Assembly (NCBI GenBank): GCA_036897625.1
Contig: JAYMTA010000537.1
Coordinates: 1 to 27,208 of the forward strand
Direction of reading: 5' to 3'
DNA: 27,208 bases
Origin: Pelargonium cotyledonis
Lineage: Eukaryota > Streptophyta > Magnoliopsida > Geraniales > Geraniaceae
The translations under genes were made by a program, and so were the position numbers. The notes under the pieces were generated by a model. That model was given only the letters and a program-made list of their open reading frames with translations. It ran no database searches and had not been told where the DNA came from. This document shows, piece by piece, positions 10,901-21,339 of the stretch; the stretch's first letter is position 1, and every line of letters begins with the position of its first letter.

Positions 10901-13472
10901 GTTTTTTAGAGACATGTCATTCAACAATATTTCTGGTAGCATTCCTTCAGAATTGGGACAGTTGCAAAATATTGCTACACTGTAAGTCAGTTGTCTAGTA
11001 CAAGTTCTTTATTATAATTTTTTTTTGCTTTTAGCAAACTTTCCATTGTTGTAATAATCCATCTTTGTTGGAAGGCAGAATTCTGAAGAACAACCACCTG
11101 TATGGCAGAATTCCAGATCAGCTCACCAATTGCTTTAGTCTTGCAACTCTGTAAGTTACTTCTCCGCTTGTAATTTTATCACTTGCATGCGTATAGCCTC
11201 TAAAACTTTTCTAATTACCTAGTGCTTCGCATTTCAGAAACCTCTCCAACAACAATTTATCAGGGATCATACCTCTTGGAAGGAACTTCTCACGGTTTCC
11301 ACCAGAAAGGTACGGGAGAGCTAACTTGCTATAAAACTATGAAAGTTCATTGATTTCTCATTCAATCATTTGGGTTGCAGTTTCGTTGGAAATCCATTGT
11401 TATGTGGAAATTGGTTGGGATCAATATGTGGTCCCCGTTTGCCTAAATCCCGAGGTAAAAACCTTATGTTTCATTGTTGCTACCATTATTATTTTGTTAT
11501 GGACATTGAGTTGTGATTTCCTTACCAAGCGTCTGTTTGGTCACCAGCGATATTTTCCAGAACTGCAGTTGTATGTATGACTTTGGGCTTTATCACACTG
11601 TTGGCAATGGTAATTGTAGCAATCTACAAATCCAACCAACCAACTTACATGGTGAAAGGATCTAACAAGACTGTGCAAGGCATGTATACTCTGGGTACTT
11701 TACTTCCTGTTGTTTAATAGAGGCAACTGTAAATACTAATGGCTGATTTCTTTCTTTTTCAGGTCCTCCCAAACTTGTAATTCTTCACATGGGTATGGCC
11801 ATACACTCCTTTGATGATATCATGAGAATCACTGAGAATTTGAGTGAGAAGTACATTATAGGGTATGGGGCTTCTAGCACAGTGTACAAATGTGTATTGA
11901 AGAGTTCCAGGCCAATTGCAATTAAAAGGCTTGACAATTGGCATCCTCATAACTTGCTGGAATTTGAGACTGAACTGGGGACGATAGGTAGTATCCGACA
12001 TAGAAATGTTGTCAGCCTGCATGGTTATTCGTTGTCATCCTTCGGAAATCTTCTCTTTTATGATTACATGGAGAACGGTTCTCTTTGGGATCTTCTTCAT
12101 GGTAAGTATAACTTGATTTCACCTTGGTTTACCTGTTAAAATTGTGGACTAAATCTTTTGAAGTTCTGGTTCTAACTTTTGGCTTATCAATCTATCTTTT
12201 TCTACATAGAAAGTTTGCATTGACTCGAACTGTTGTATTGAGTTTATTATTGTCTATAAATTTGTCATGGTGGTTGAATCTTATGTGACTGTAATTGACG
12301 GCTTTATTTTAAATTTATGTAGGTGAAGCAAATTTGTTCAACATGTATATCTAATTTTGTTTTGATCTTCCTACTGCTTTTGCACTCTTTAATATTTCTT
12401 GGATGATTTTTTATATAGGATCATCAAAGAAGGTGAAACTTGATTGGGAAACACGCTTGAGGATAGCAGTTGGAGCCGCACAAGGACTTGCTTATCTTCA
12501 CCATGATTGCAACCCCCGTATTATTCACAGGGACATCAAGTCCTCAAACATCCTGCTGGATGAGAATTTTGAGCCCCGTCTATCAGATTTTGGGATTGCT
12601 AAATGCATACCCTCCGCCAAAACCCATGCGTCAACATTTGTTCTGGGAACAATTGGCTACATTGATCCAGAATATGCCAGGACCTCTAGGCTGAACGAGA
12701 AGTCAGATGTTTACAGCTTTGGGGTTGTTCTTCTTGAGCTCCTGACTGGAAAGAAGCCTGTGGACAATGAATCTAACCTACATCAACTGGTATGTTTTTG
12801 TAGCACAACACTTTTAAGTAACATTGGTTATGTGCCAGGTCTGGCCTAGCTGATACGCTAAACATATAGTTGATTAAGTTTAATTTGGGAAATACATATT
12901 TGATAGCTTTTGTAGTTGGGATGCTTACTACTGAGAGACGAGCCTGGTCCACATTGTTGTTTACAATATCATATTCACATGGAACTACGTCTTAGTGAGC
13001 TTTAAAAATATTAAATCAAATATCTCCAACGCTAATTGTTCTAGCCATTCAATTGGTTGTGCTTTGTAAACCTTGTGAATTCACTTGTTTTATGCTTCAG
13101 ATATTGTCAAAAGCAGACGACAACACGGTGATGGAGGCGGTTGACCCTGAGGTTTCTGTTACATGCTTGGACTTGGCTCATGTGCGAAAGACCTTCCAAC
13201 TCGCCCTGCTGTGCACCAAGCGCTATCCCTCAGAGAGACCAACCATGCAAGAGGTTGCAAGGGTCCTACTCTCTCTTCTTCCAGCTCCACCAACAAAACC
13301 TTGTTCAGTTCCATTAAAAACAACAGATTATTTGCAGTTTTTGAACAACGAACGAAAGCAACAAGGAACCCCACAGCAGCAGCTTGTTCAAGTTCAAAAT
13401 CAGCCGAACATCTCATCGGATGCTCAATGGCTTGCTCGCTTCCACGAAGCCGTGTCAAACAATGCTCTCTAA
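7263..13472 (+). CDS. ERL1: ERECTA-like LRR receptor kinase (ERL1/ERL2 type), 27 exons, 992 aa
   Basis: This is a plasma-membrane leucine-rich-repeat receptor kinase. From family knowledge it binds EPF/EPFL peptides with TMM and SERK partners and signals through the YODA MAP-kinase cascade in stomatal and organ patterning. My splice model gives 2979 nt. It comprises a signal peptide (about residues 1-35), the N-terminal cap with C68 and C75 (CSWRGVFC), 20 LRR-coding exons, and a C-terminal cap with [11 protein letters not shown]. One transmembrane helix follows (about 594-615), then the kinase. The kinase shows GYGASSTV at 666-673, K687, HRD 782-784, DFG 802-804 and DPE 828-830, so it should be active and of the RD type. 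[19 protein letters not shown] and SSRPIAIKR favour the ERL1/ERL2 branch over ERECTA; ERL1 versus ERL2 is less sure. Arabidopsis relatives are about 966-976 residues. Two adjacent ATGs (7263, 7266) could both start it. No frame damage is seen. Confidence 0.95.
8001..11309 (+). other. ERL1: ERL exons 3-22: one leucine-rich repeat per exon
   Basis: Twenty exons each encode about one LRR unit and all are phase 2 to phase 2. They are 8001-8072, 8172-8243, 8354-8425, 8519-8590, 8717-8788, 8938-9009, 9123-9194, 9274-9342, 9451-9522, 9633-9704, 9786-9857, 9945-10016, 10111-10182, 10274-10345, 10427-10498, 10591-10662, 10745-10816, 10910-10981, 11079-11150 and 11238-11309. All are 72 nt except 9274-9342, which is 69 nt. 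Nearly all donors are CT|GTAAGT or TT|GTGAGT, so the splice site itself lies in the conserved Leu or Phe codon. This matches the intron-rich ectodomain known for ERECTA-family genes. Confidence 0.92.
11381..13472 (+). other. ERL1: ERL exons 23-27: membrane segment, kinase and tail
   Basis: Exon 23 (11381-11454) encodes [18 protein letters not shown]. Exon 24 (11548-11679) holds the transmembrane helix and juxtamembrane region. Exon 25 (11763-12101) carries the N-lobe from [10 protein letters not shown] to DLLHG. Exon 26 (12419-12789) carries the C-lobe from [11 protein letters not shown] to NLHQL, including HRD and DFG. Exon 27 (13101-13472) encodes [18 protein letters not shown] through the tail ending NNAL and TAA. 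Phases 1, 1, 1, 0 join cleanly. Exon 24 needs either a GC donor at 11680-11681 or a weak GT donor 15 nt further on. Confidence 0.9.
11680..11762 (+). other. probable GC-AG intron in ERL
   Basis: The exon-intron junction reads GTGCAAG|GCATGT and the acceptor is TTTTTCAG|GTCC. Splicing here yields [13 protein letters not shown], which fits the family. The first in-frame GT alternative, CTGG|GTACTT at 11695, would add the five residues MYTLG and has a poorer donor. The GT at 11684 would break the frame. GC donors are a known minor class (about 1% of plant introns) and usually show a strong AAG|GCAAGT-like context, as here. Confidence 0.7.
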
Positions 13473-13760
13473 ACTTGCAACTTTGTCTCCCTTGCAACAT
13501 CAAAAACAAGATTGGATGGCCGTACGGATCAAATCCCAGGTTTTGTTTATGATGAGGGTTGTGCGACCATAATATTTAGGTTTTGGGAACCAGATTTTGG
13601 AACTTGCTGAAAATTTTGATGGACATGCGCCAAATGGAACTTGCGTTGTTGGGGCTGGACTTATTTATATGAAATGTGTTCTTCTGGCACAATTTTAATG
13701 ACAAATTAATGATTGTGTGAAGGGTGTCTGTCATATACATTTACCACTTTCACAGCTTAT
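13473..13760 (+). other. probable 3' UTR of ERL
   Basis: Downstream of the TAA the sequence becomes T-rich. It has TTTTAATGACAAATTAATGA near 13694-13713, a reasonable far-upstream or near-upstream polyadenylation context. No canonical AATAAA is close, which is common in plants. The 3' end is only approximate. Confidence 0.45.
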
Positions 13761-15058
13761 GGGTGATAGCTTCTGGGTCTATTAAATAGGGTTTCCAGAG
13801 AACATTGGTCAGTTGAGCCACAAAGTCAATGACTAGTTTTGTAGTGCAGAGCAGACATAAATTATGAAGTTTATCCTTGGGTTTTGAAAATTTAAGTTGT
13901 TAAAGAAAATAAAATAAAATTATCATGCATGAGGATTGCATGTCTGATGTGGATGTAACTTTAATAGCATTTAATATTTGCCCTAGGAAGTATAATTTAA
14001 AGATGATATATTATGTAAGCGGCTAGAAAGAAATAATGGTAATAATATTATAAGTACGGAATAGATGTTATCATCTAAACGGTTAGAAATAAAACAAGAA
14101 AATAGTTAAGTAAGAGAACATAATTTGATCATAAAATTGGTAGCTTGTGTTCATGTTTTTGTTATCTCAAATGACTTATACAATGTCTATTTATAGAAAA
14201 CGATGGATATGCATGAGCTAACTTAATCTAATGGCTATCACTTTAAAAGGTAAGTTCCTTAGTGAGAAATGAATAGATATTCATATAATATACATACATG
14301 CCTATTTATATCAGTCAACTGATATCTATTTTATTTTCTTTCAGAGATTAATTATTCTCAAAATTACAAGATAATAATCTCCATATGTCAAGTGTCGATG
14401 TTAACATCACATTGAGTTTTATATGTTGAAATAAACGTACCTATTATTATTATTTTGAAAAGAACATACCTATTATTAATGAGTATACTATCATGCTTTC
14501 CAAATATAATTCAGTACAAAAAAAGGATCCAGAATATTTGTTCAAGGGTTAACTTATTTGAAAAACATTTATAAAGCAAACATTCAACCTACTTTTACCT
14601 TACTCCATTTGTTTCTGTCTCAACACAAATGTGTTACCAAATCATCCCCAAGTATATCTAGTGTATATGTTGAATTTATATAAACCTTAAGTTTTATTAC
14701 TCAAATATTTATGAAAGTGATTTTTTACTCTTTATTTCAAACATAGAGAGTTAATTAATATGACTTGATACGTATGTTTGACTCAATCAATCAAATTACT
14801 ATAGCGTGTTGTTGTCTTGTTTACGTGCTAGGTAGTTTTAAAAATGTTATGAATATGAAAGTTCAGTGGTGGAGCTGGAGACCTGAGCCCTTAGTGGTGG
14901 ACCTGAAAGCTTAGATCCTTGCTCTTGGTTTTCTAGAGCTTGTGCAAGGTTAGCACACTCTAACGGAAACTCAAATGTGTTATCGAGAAACCACTTTGAG
15001 CATGAAAGTAAATATCTCAATCGTAGGAGTCTTCGTCACACTTTGTTATAGAGGATTC
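13761..15058. other. AT-rich intergenic DNA
   Basis: No coding frame with recognisable homology occurs. Between about 14018 and 14100 the word GCGGCTAGAAAGAAATAATGG is loosely repeated as ACGGTTAGAAATAAAACAAG. Otherwise nothing is identified. Confidence 0.5.
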
Positions 15059-15172
15059 AAGAGATTCGAGATTCGAGATTCGAGAGAGAGAGAGAGAGAG
15101 AGATTCGGGAGAGAGATTTGAGAGAGATTCGAGAGAGAGAGATTCGAGAGAGAGAGAGAGAGAGAGAGAGAT
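15059..15172. repeat. (GA)n / GAGATTC compound microsatellite
   Basis: About 110 bp consist of GA dinucleotides interrupted by GATTC words. It starts with three copies of a seven-base ATTCGAG-type unit and ends in a run of about 12 GA units before ATTATAG. The tract is purely low complexity and non-coding. Confidence 0.95.
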
Positions 15173-16019
15173 TATAGTTACTAATCAAACTCATCACGTG
15201 TCGTCGTGTGCTGGTCGTTGGAGTTCTAGCCATCCGGGCATGCTGAACACGAGTGTGGGGTGAGATTCATAACTCCCGTATGTTGTTCAAATATAATGGA
15301 GAGGAATGGAGCCCTCAAGTGCTTGTATCGCTTCAGGTAGAATTTTAGTGTCTAAACAGGATGAGCCGCTGTGGTGGTGGCCTGATGAGTGGCTTTCCTC
15401 GAGTGTGTTGGAAGTCTTTTGTGGCATTTGGGATCAACTCGAGAGGCATTCTTCACGAGCTAGTCTTCGGCGCTTCATGATCGCGAGAGTGAGCTTCGCA
15501 ATCACGAGAGTGAGCTTCTTAAGGGTCATTGTGCTTCTTTTAGGAGCTATGCGAAAACCCGATGGGACGACAAGTATTGGGGGTCTATTGTGTGAATCAT
15601 GTGTTGTTAAGCTCCTTGTGGGATCCTCAAAAGATTTACATTATAAACATTATCTAACAAAGAAATCATGCAATTAGGTTTCATCAAGACAAGAAATACT
15701 AGATTTTGGACTTGTCCCGACCATGACTACCAACTGGCTCTGGTTTGTTGGCCTTCTGTTGCAGCAAACACTTCTATAAGCGCGCCAAAGCGCTGTGTAC
15801 ATCTTTTCTTCTCATTTTCAAATTTCCTCAAACTGAAGGTCAACTTAACAATGCTTGATCAAATCCTCATAATGCTCAACCTTCCAAACTTAATTCCAAA
15901 TACGTCATACCTTGAATCAAGCATTGGCGGACTTGTACCAACAGAGCAAATTGGGAGCAAAGATCATACACATTGGAGACGGAGAATTTTAATTAAAATG
16001 AGGTGCCAAGTTTTGCTTG
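15173..16019 (+). other. unclassified segment with two spurious open frames
   Basis: Open frames at 15306-15677 and 15668-16084 (+) overlap end to end but show no recognisable domain. The first is rich in Ser, Leu and Arg with repeated GCGAGAGTGAGCTTC words (near 15484 and 15508). The second ends inside an (AT)n tract. I see no splice structure tying them to a gene. They may be part of an uncharacterised repeat. Confidence 0.35.
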
Positions 16020-16041
16020 ATATATATATATATATATATAT
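16020..16041. repeat. (AT)11 microsatellite
   Basis: Eleven uninterrupted AT units lie between TTGCTTG and GATGTAC. Confidence 0.95.
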
Positions 16042-16600
16042 GATGTACACTTGTTGTACATGTATAAGGAATTATGGAAATTAAATATCCCCTCTATCTC
16101 CAACTCGGGCATATTCAGTACCTATTTTGACAAAGGAATGGAATGATTAAGTAAAAGAAAAACATTCACAAATCCTATGTACCAATCTTAATTTACATCA
16201 CAAGAAAAGCATTGACCTCTTTTTGGTTACTCAAGGACATACCATTTCCTCTGTTGCTTACTACTCTCTCCCTCCTTCCCTATCCATATGTTTACTTGCA
16301 CCCTGCAACTTGTGTCTTACGTTTACCTCCACATTTGTTGGCTTCCTTTCATAATCAAAACTTCACATTAAACCGCCAATGGCTTTCGAGGTGGATGGAA
16401 GCCCTGCCCTTTTGGTAGAAAGGCTGCCAAATCATGCCTGCTTAATCACCTTGAAACAATTAAAAAGAAGAATAATTCATAGACATTATTACGGTTGGTA
16501 TGTTGTTAAACTCCTCATATATCACAGCTTGAGCAAACAATATGTTTTGAATGCTGTACAATGTTGATCTCCAAAATGCCAAAATGTTTACAGCCATGCA
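16042..16600. other. intergenic DNA downstream of both convergent genes
   Basis: No gene is supported. The lower end probably includes the 3' UTR and cleavage region of the minus-strand TPX2-like gene. Short open frames at 16212-16418 and 16379-16567 lack any family signature. Confidence 0.4.
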
Positions 16601-16668
16601 ACAACTGATCAAGCATTAACATATTCTAGTTGAACCATACCAATATTCATGGCTCAAGCCAATGATTC

Positions 16669-19600
16669 TCAGCGAATTTTGAAGCTCCTGCAACAATGAA
16701 GTCAAGTACATTCCACATCAATATGATATATTTACAAGACGCAAGGACAAGGCATAACCTTGGTATTTGGAAATACCTGTTAGTACTGGTTTGTGCTTGA
16801 ATTTTGGGGATTTGATTGCCTCTCCCACATTGAAGTTGCTTCCCATCAAAACCCTCTTGTTTTCCTATAAAACCATTTATCATCTGTAAGATAAGACATG
16901 AGCATTACTACCTGCTGGTAAGATTTCACTTAAAACATAACCACAAATTTAGTTAATTTATGATATTACTTATTTCAGAAAATTGATAACATCACAGTAC
17001 TATTTTAAATTCTAGCCAACATTCCTCATGCTCTCTGGAAGGAACTCAATGTGTTCTCTTTTGAGCCCTTTTTAGACAATGGATGAACATTTTTTAAATT
17101 AAAAATGGAAAGTAGTTAATGAGGTGGTCCTAAATTATGCACCACTTTGTTATAATGAACTTACCTTAGTGGGTGCGGACACTTTTGGCTGAGATCTTGA
17201 ATTATGGTGGACTTTAGATGCCAAGGACAGCTGCAGTAAGATCAAAATATTATTAGTTGATTGTGTATATCCATTCTGAAGAAAGTAAGCCTCAAATTTT
17301 ACCTTGCTAAACAATTCTACTGGTGGTTCGTGCTCTGGCCTCTTATCACTTGAAAACTTCAAGTCCTACCAGCAAGGCAGCAATACATGGCATTTAAAGT
17401 GAAAATCATCCTCAATAACATAATAACATCATGAACAAATAAAGAGATTCATCACTATTTGCAACTGAGCTGTTACCCAGATAGAAAAAAAAAAAAGGAC
17501 CTTTAATAAGGAGGTCTGCAAATGTTGATTTTTTTAATCACCTTCATATTTAAAGAGCATGATCTCAATTTGTAAGCTCTTTCACATTTCTCCTGCTTTG
17601 TGGCATCAACCATGTTTTGCCTGTGCAAGAGAGACATGGTAATAAAGAAAGCAACTATAATCATCTCAATTATAGAGTGAAAAATACTTGGCTGGAGGAA
17701 CCTCAAGGAAATGGAATGTCCTAATTACAATGGAGATGCTGATATTTAATATGTTTTGTTAACTACACTCAAGAAAGGTAACTTATGGATCTAATTTTAA
17801 TGAAAGCCTAGTCAAAAAATAGTTATGACAAGCCTACCTTCTGGACTCTGCTGTTCCAGCAAGTGATGAAATAGAATTAGGTACATTCATTCCCTACAAT
17901 AAAATTGTTTTTAGATTCAAACAGTACTATTGCAGAATTTAGATGGACAAACAGGGAATAAATACGATGAAAACACAAAAGTAAACTAAGCAATGCTGTG
18001 AATTACCTGAAATTCGGACAGCTCTGCTGTGATATTTTTAGGAAGGGACAAGGATGACTGTAAAATCTGCAAAGCCCCAAACACGTGTCTCATAAAATCA
18101 AACATGATTCTTTATAAAATCAGCAATTTATAGCTTTCAATATTGATTCTCAGGAAACGAATGAAATAAGATTGGAACTGTAACTACCAACTTTTCTGTT
18201 CATGGGGCGTGCTTTAGAGGTATTAACATTTGGAATTGCATGTTCAGGAGAGTCTACATTTTTCTTCGACCTGAGACTCAAAAAAACAAAAATAGTCCAA
18301 CAGCTTATCTGAGAAACTATTTCCAATGCTATAAGTACAGTAACGAAGTATTAAAATAGATGCCAAAGTAGTGAATACCTGCGAATTTGTGCCCTAAGAG
18401 CTGTTATGAGTTCAAATTCTTTTGGAATGGTTACTTTGGGTTTAGGGCGAACTGAGACAATATTAATAAGACTAGTCTGCAAATAAATAAATAAAATAAT
18501 TAAATGGCTCTGAGAACCTATGTTAGATAGAACCTGCCTGCGGATTACCATAATGTCCAAAACATAACATGGTTATCTAGAATATCAGATAAATATTAAT
18601 CTAATATTAAGCTATATATAGCTGACCTTTTCAGATACTTTGTGTAGCAGAAGAATTTGGTGCTTCAGCTGAGCAACCTGATTTTCAGAATAAATATACT
18701 CCATTAGCTTTTTTTTATGAAATGGAACATATAATATTGGATATTAATCTTCCAAAAAATAGAGGCTTTTTACGACCAATGGAAATGAACAACAGAAAAT
18801 ATATGTAGTAGTTAAGTATTCACTGTAGCTATTTCATAATCAATTCATATTACTTATTAAATAAGAGTGATCTCAAACCAAATCCAGTGCAACATTTATA
18901 CTAACACAATTCATTCCACCACTATCAAGAAATGGCCACCAAATGTATCAACATATATTATGCCTTAAGATAGTAAACATATTGTAATGTACCTTGTTTA
19001 GGTAGCCAGCCTCTAGCTTTTGCCTTTTGCTTGCTGGGCATTCACTCATCAAAGAACTTTGTGCAGTCTTCTCATCCTTCATACTTGACGACTTCTGGAG
19101 CCTAAATAGTTCAGAATTTGCCAAATACATGACGTAACCGAATACCAAGATAAGACTGGCTACAATGAGCAGTCAAAATAACACAAAGAATATAATATGA
19201 GTAACACCTTCTCAAAGGTACTGGTTGATTTAGCTTAGCCAAGTGACTTGCTGTTGGTTTCATCAAAGTTGAACACCTTGATACAGTTGGCTTGATTGGG
19301 GATTTATCTTTAGCTTTTGGAGTACCTTGTTTCATTATACCTGAAAAGAGGAGAGAGTTGTAATTAGTTACCTAAGATGGTAGGAGAAACAACAGTACAG
19401 CTTCCATTTGGCTGTAAATTCATTGAAAATCATGGATTTTTGTATTTTACCATCTCTTCTCCTTTCTACCAGCTAAATCCCTTGAGCAATGGGATAGTTA
19501 TGGTTAATCTAGTGCTGATTTTTTATTTTGATTCTGAAGACAAAAATACAATCGTATAAATGGATCTTGTTGTAGGGATCCAATCATATCACAATAGATT

Positions 19601-20844
19601 CCTTTATTTTTTTGTTCTCCACAAACAAAGATTGATAACAATCAAAACAGAAGACCTTATTTCATATTCATGCACTAATACCCTCGCAGATCCTTTCTCT
19701 ATTCTCAAATCCCAATAGTGAAATGTTGTTTTTATTTTATTCTTAAAAAACACAACAAGCACAATACTAGTAGATAGATTGCTCACTGAATCATCCATCT
19801 CAAAGCCACACTAATAAAAGACCAGCGTCCTGGAGGTCCCAGTCAGGCAGCCTCCTTAACGATTTTTTTCATATCAAGTAGGTGCCCTCAAAAGTAGCAT
19901 CATCCTATTCGTGAAGGGCCCTTTTGACAGCCTTCAGACATCGGCTGTAATCCATCGAGTAGACAGCATCAGTGATGTTGGTGATCCAGAAGAAAGTGGC
20001 TTTGATACCATTGATACAAATATATAAGAATACACTAGCTCAAAAGCTACCTCAAGGAAATGAGAGAGCCCATCCACTGGGTGCCCATACAACATGTGGG
20101 GATAGTTTTCCATAAAACCACCCATATCAAATTTCTCTAGGATGAAAAGCTCTAATCATAGTGAAAGATATATAGCACCATGAAAACAAATGTAAGAGTA
20201 CAGTCAAAGTATCATCAAATTATACGACTGGGCTATAGTTTTATAAACAAAATAATAATGGTAATGAAAAGAGCAAGGAGAAGGATGTCTACCTCCCAAA
20301 TTTCCATCCAATGTTGAACTACAATCACTGCTGGTACAGTTTGTGGTATCTCCATCTTTGCAACTCTCAGACGACGAGCTTCTAAGTTCCAAGTCTATTC
20401 CTAGATTCAACTTTATAATAAATGCTGAATTTGAAAGAGAAAAAAAACTAAATGAGAAGAAAATAAACACGGATTTCGAACTAGTTAAACTCCATCCAAT
20501 TAGGCACTGTTCTACCTTGGGAAGATGAACCTTCATTGAAACATTATTTTGTGGCGAAGATTAATAAACAAACAGCATAGAAATATGCATTTCCACTTAA
20601 AGTCACCATACACTAATTAATTCCCAATTTCATCAAATACGAGTTTGCATTAAAAAATGAAAGAAGAAACAATGGTTCTCTTACGCGAAGGTGGATCGCT
20701 GGCTGCAGAATCAAACCACCGCTCCACTTCTTCAGCCTCCCAATCCGTTTCGGGCGCACAGAAATCAAAGTACCGCGGCGCATCAAACTCGTATTCAAAA
20801 TCAATCGCTTCGTCCATGGCAAATTCATCAGTTTCCTGGACCAT
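16669..20844 (-). CDS. TPX2-like (TPXL) microtubule/Aurora-binding protein, 14 exons, about 403 aa
   Basis: From family knowledge, TPX2-like proteins bind and activate Aurora kinases, bind importin alpha and act at the spindle and nucleus. Residues 18-28 read YEFDAPRYFDF, followed by W43-F44 and DPPSPF, matching the N-terminal Aurora-binding segment. A basic SKRQK (166-170) is a candidate nuclear signal. KVTIPKEFELITALRAQIRR (209-228), KILQSSLSLPKN and PPVELFSKLSLASKV match the central importin-binding region. Exons: 20844-20685, 20424-20293, 19340-19208, 19101-18993, 18677-18627, 18476-18379, 18270-18192, 18066-18007, 17893-17838, 17620-17542, 17365-17303, 17230-17165, 16883-16777, 16687-16669. 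All phases join. The C-terminal TPX2 (kinesin-targeting) domain is absent, as in short plant TPXL members. Start ATG 20844 is the first in frame after the leader. The last two exons are the least certain. Confidence 0.82.
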
Positions 20845-21285
20845 CCTCGACAAAATTGGAACCTACCCGACCACAAAACCTCAGAAAACAAATCAAACTC
20901 CCGCTTCTTCAGAGTGAAGAACGAAACCGGAGAACACCGTTTCAAAATATCAGTTTCCAGGGGTTGGCGAAAGATCTCAATTCCTCTGTGAAGATCAAAC
21001 GAAAAATGGGGGCGAAGTCTTTGTATACCGTTATTACTTTCTCTCTCAGAAACATTGGAGGGAAAGTGAGAGAGAAAGTTGTGAGCATGAGGCTCAAGAA
21101 TCCATGGCGGAACCTCTGGATTGGCGAGGGAAAGTGGGAGAGGAAGAGGAAATGTGGGTTTGCGGAGGAGGGGATGTTGTGGGTTTGATGTAAGAAATGG
21201 ACATCGATGTGAGCGCCGAAATTTCCGTTTGGAGGAAATGAGATACAGCAATGCTCTGCCTCTTCTTCTACTGCTCTGTTGCCTT
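20845..21285 (-). promoter_or_regulatory. long 5' leader of the TPX2-like gene with two upstream ORFs
   Basis: Between the TATA box and ATG 20844 lie about 400 bases that contain upstream start codons on the minus strand. ATG 21204 opens a 36-codon frame ending with TGA at 21096-21094. ATG 21088 opens a 48-codon frame ending with TGA at 20944-20942. Both end before the main start. Unless a leader intron removes them, they should reduce translation of the main frame. The sequence is pyrimidine-rich in sense orientation. An AACGG core of the M-phase MSA element is present at 21229-21225, but the flanks do not match the full consensus. Confidence 0.5.
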
Positions 21286-21302
21286 CTTTTTATAGCGCCA
21301 AA
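21286..21302 (-). promoter_or_regulatory. E2F-type site abutting a TATA box
   Basis: On the minus strand 21302-21295 reads TTTGGCGC, an exact match to the plant E2F consensus (TTTSGCGC type). It is followed without a gap by TATAAAAAG (21294-21286). The TATA box lies about 440 bases before the TPX2-like ATG. E2F sites in front of cell-cycle genes are well established, which fits a mitotic product. The direct contact with the TATA box is what one expects if bound E2F/RBR gates the core promoter. Confidence 0.65.
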
Positions 21303-21339
21303 ACAAAACCAACTTCTCTTACCCATCCTATTTTTTTGA

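Noticed and set aside
12403-12418. In-frame upstream extension MIFYI before ERL exon 26
   Set aside because: It is intron sequence. The TTTATATAG acceptor at 12418 and the phase of exon 25 give the family-conserved [14 protein letters not shown] junction.
12790-12849. Read-through of ERL exon 26 (VCFCSTTLL...) ending the kinase early
   Set aside because: A strong CTG|GTATGT donor is present, and the next exon restores the conserved [23 protein letters not shown] sequence.
15306-16084. Two plus-strand open frames of 123 and 138 codons
   Set aside because: No domain, no credible promoter or splice sites, and the second runs into an (AT)n microsatellite.
20613-21326. 237-codon minus-strand open frame overlapping the TPX2-like first exon
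   Set aside because: It begins upstream of the TATA box and E2F site, and it overlaps the well-supported YEFDAPRYFDF exon in another frame. It is Arg/Ser/Pro-rich without a recognisable domain.
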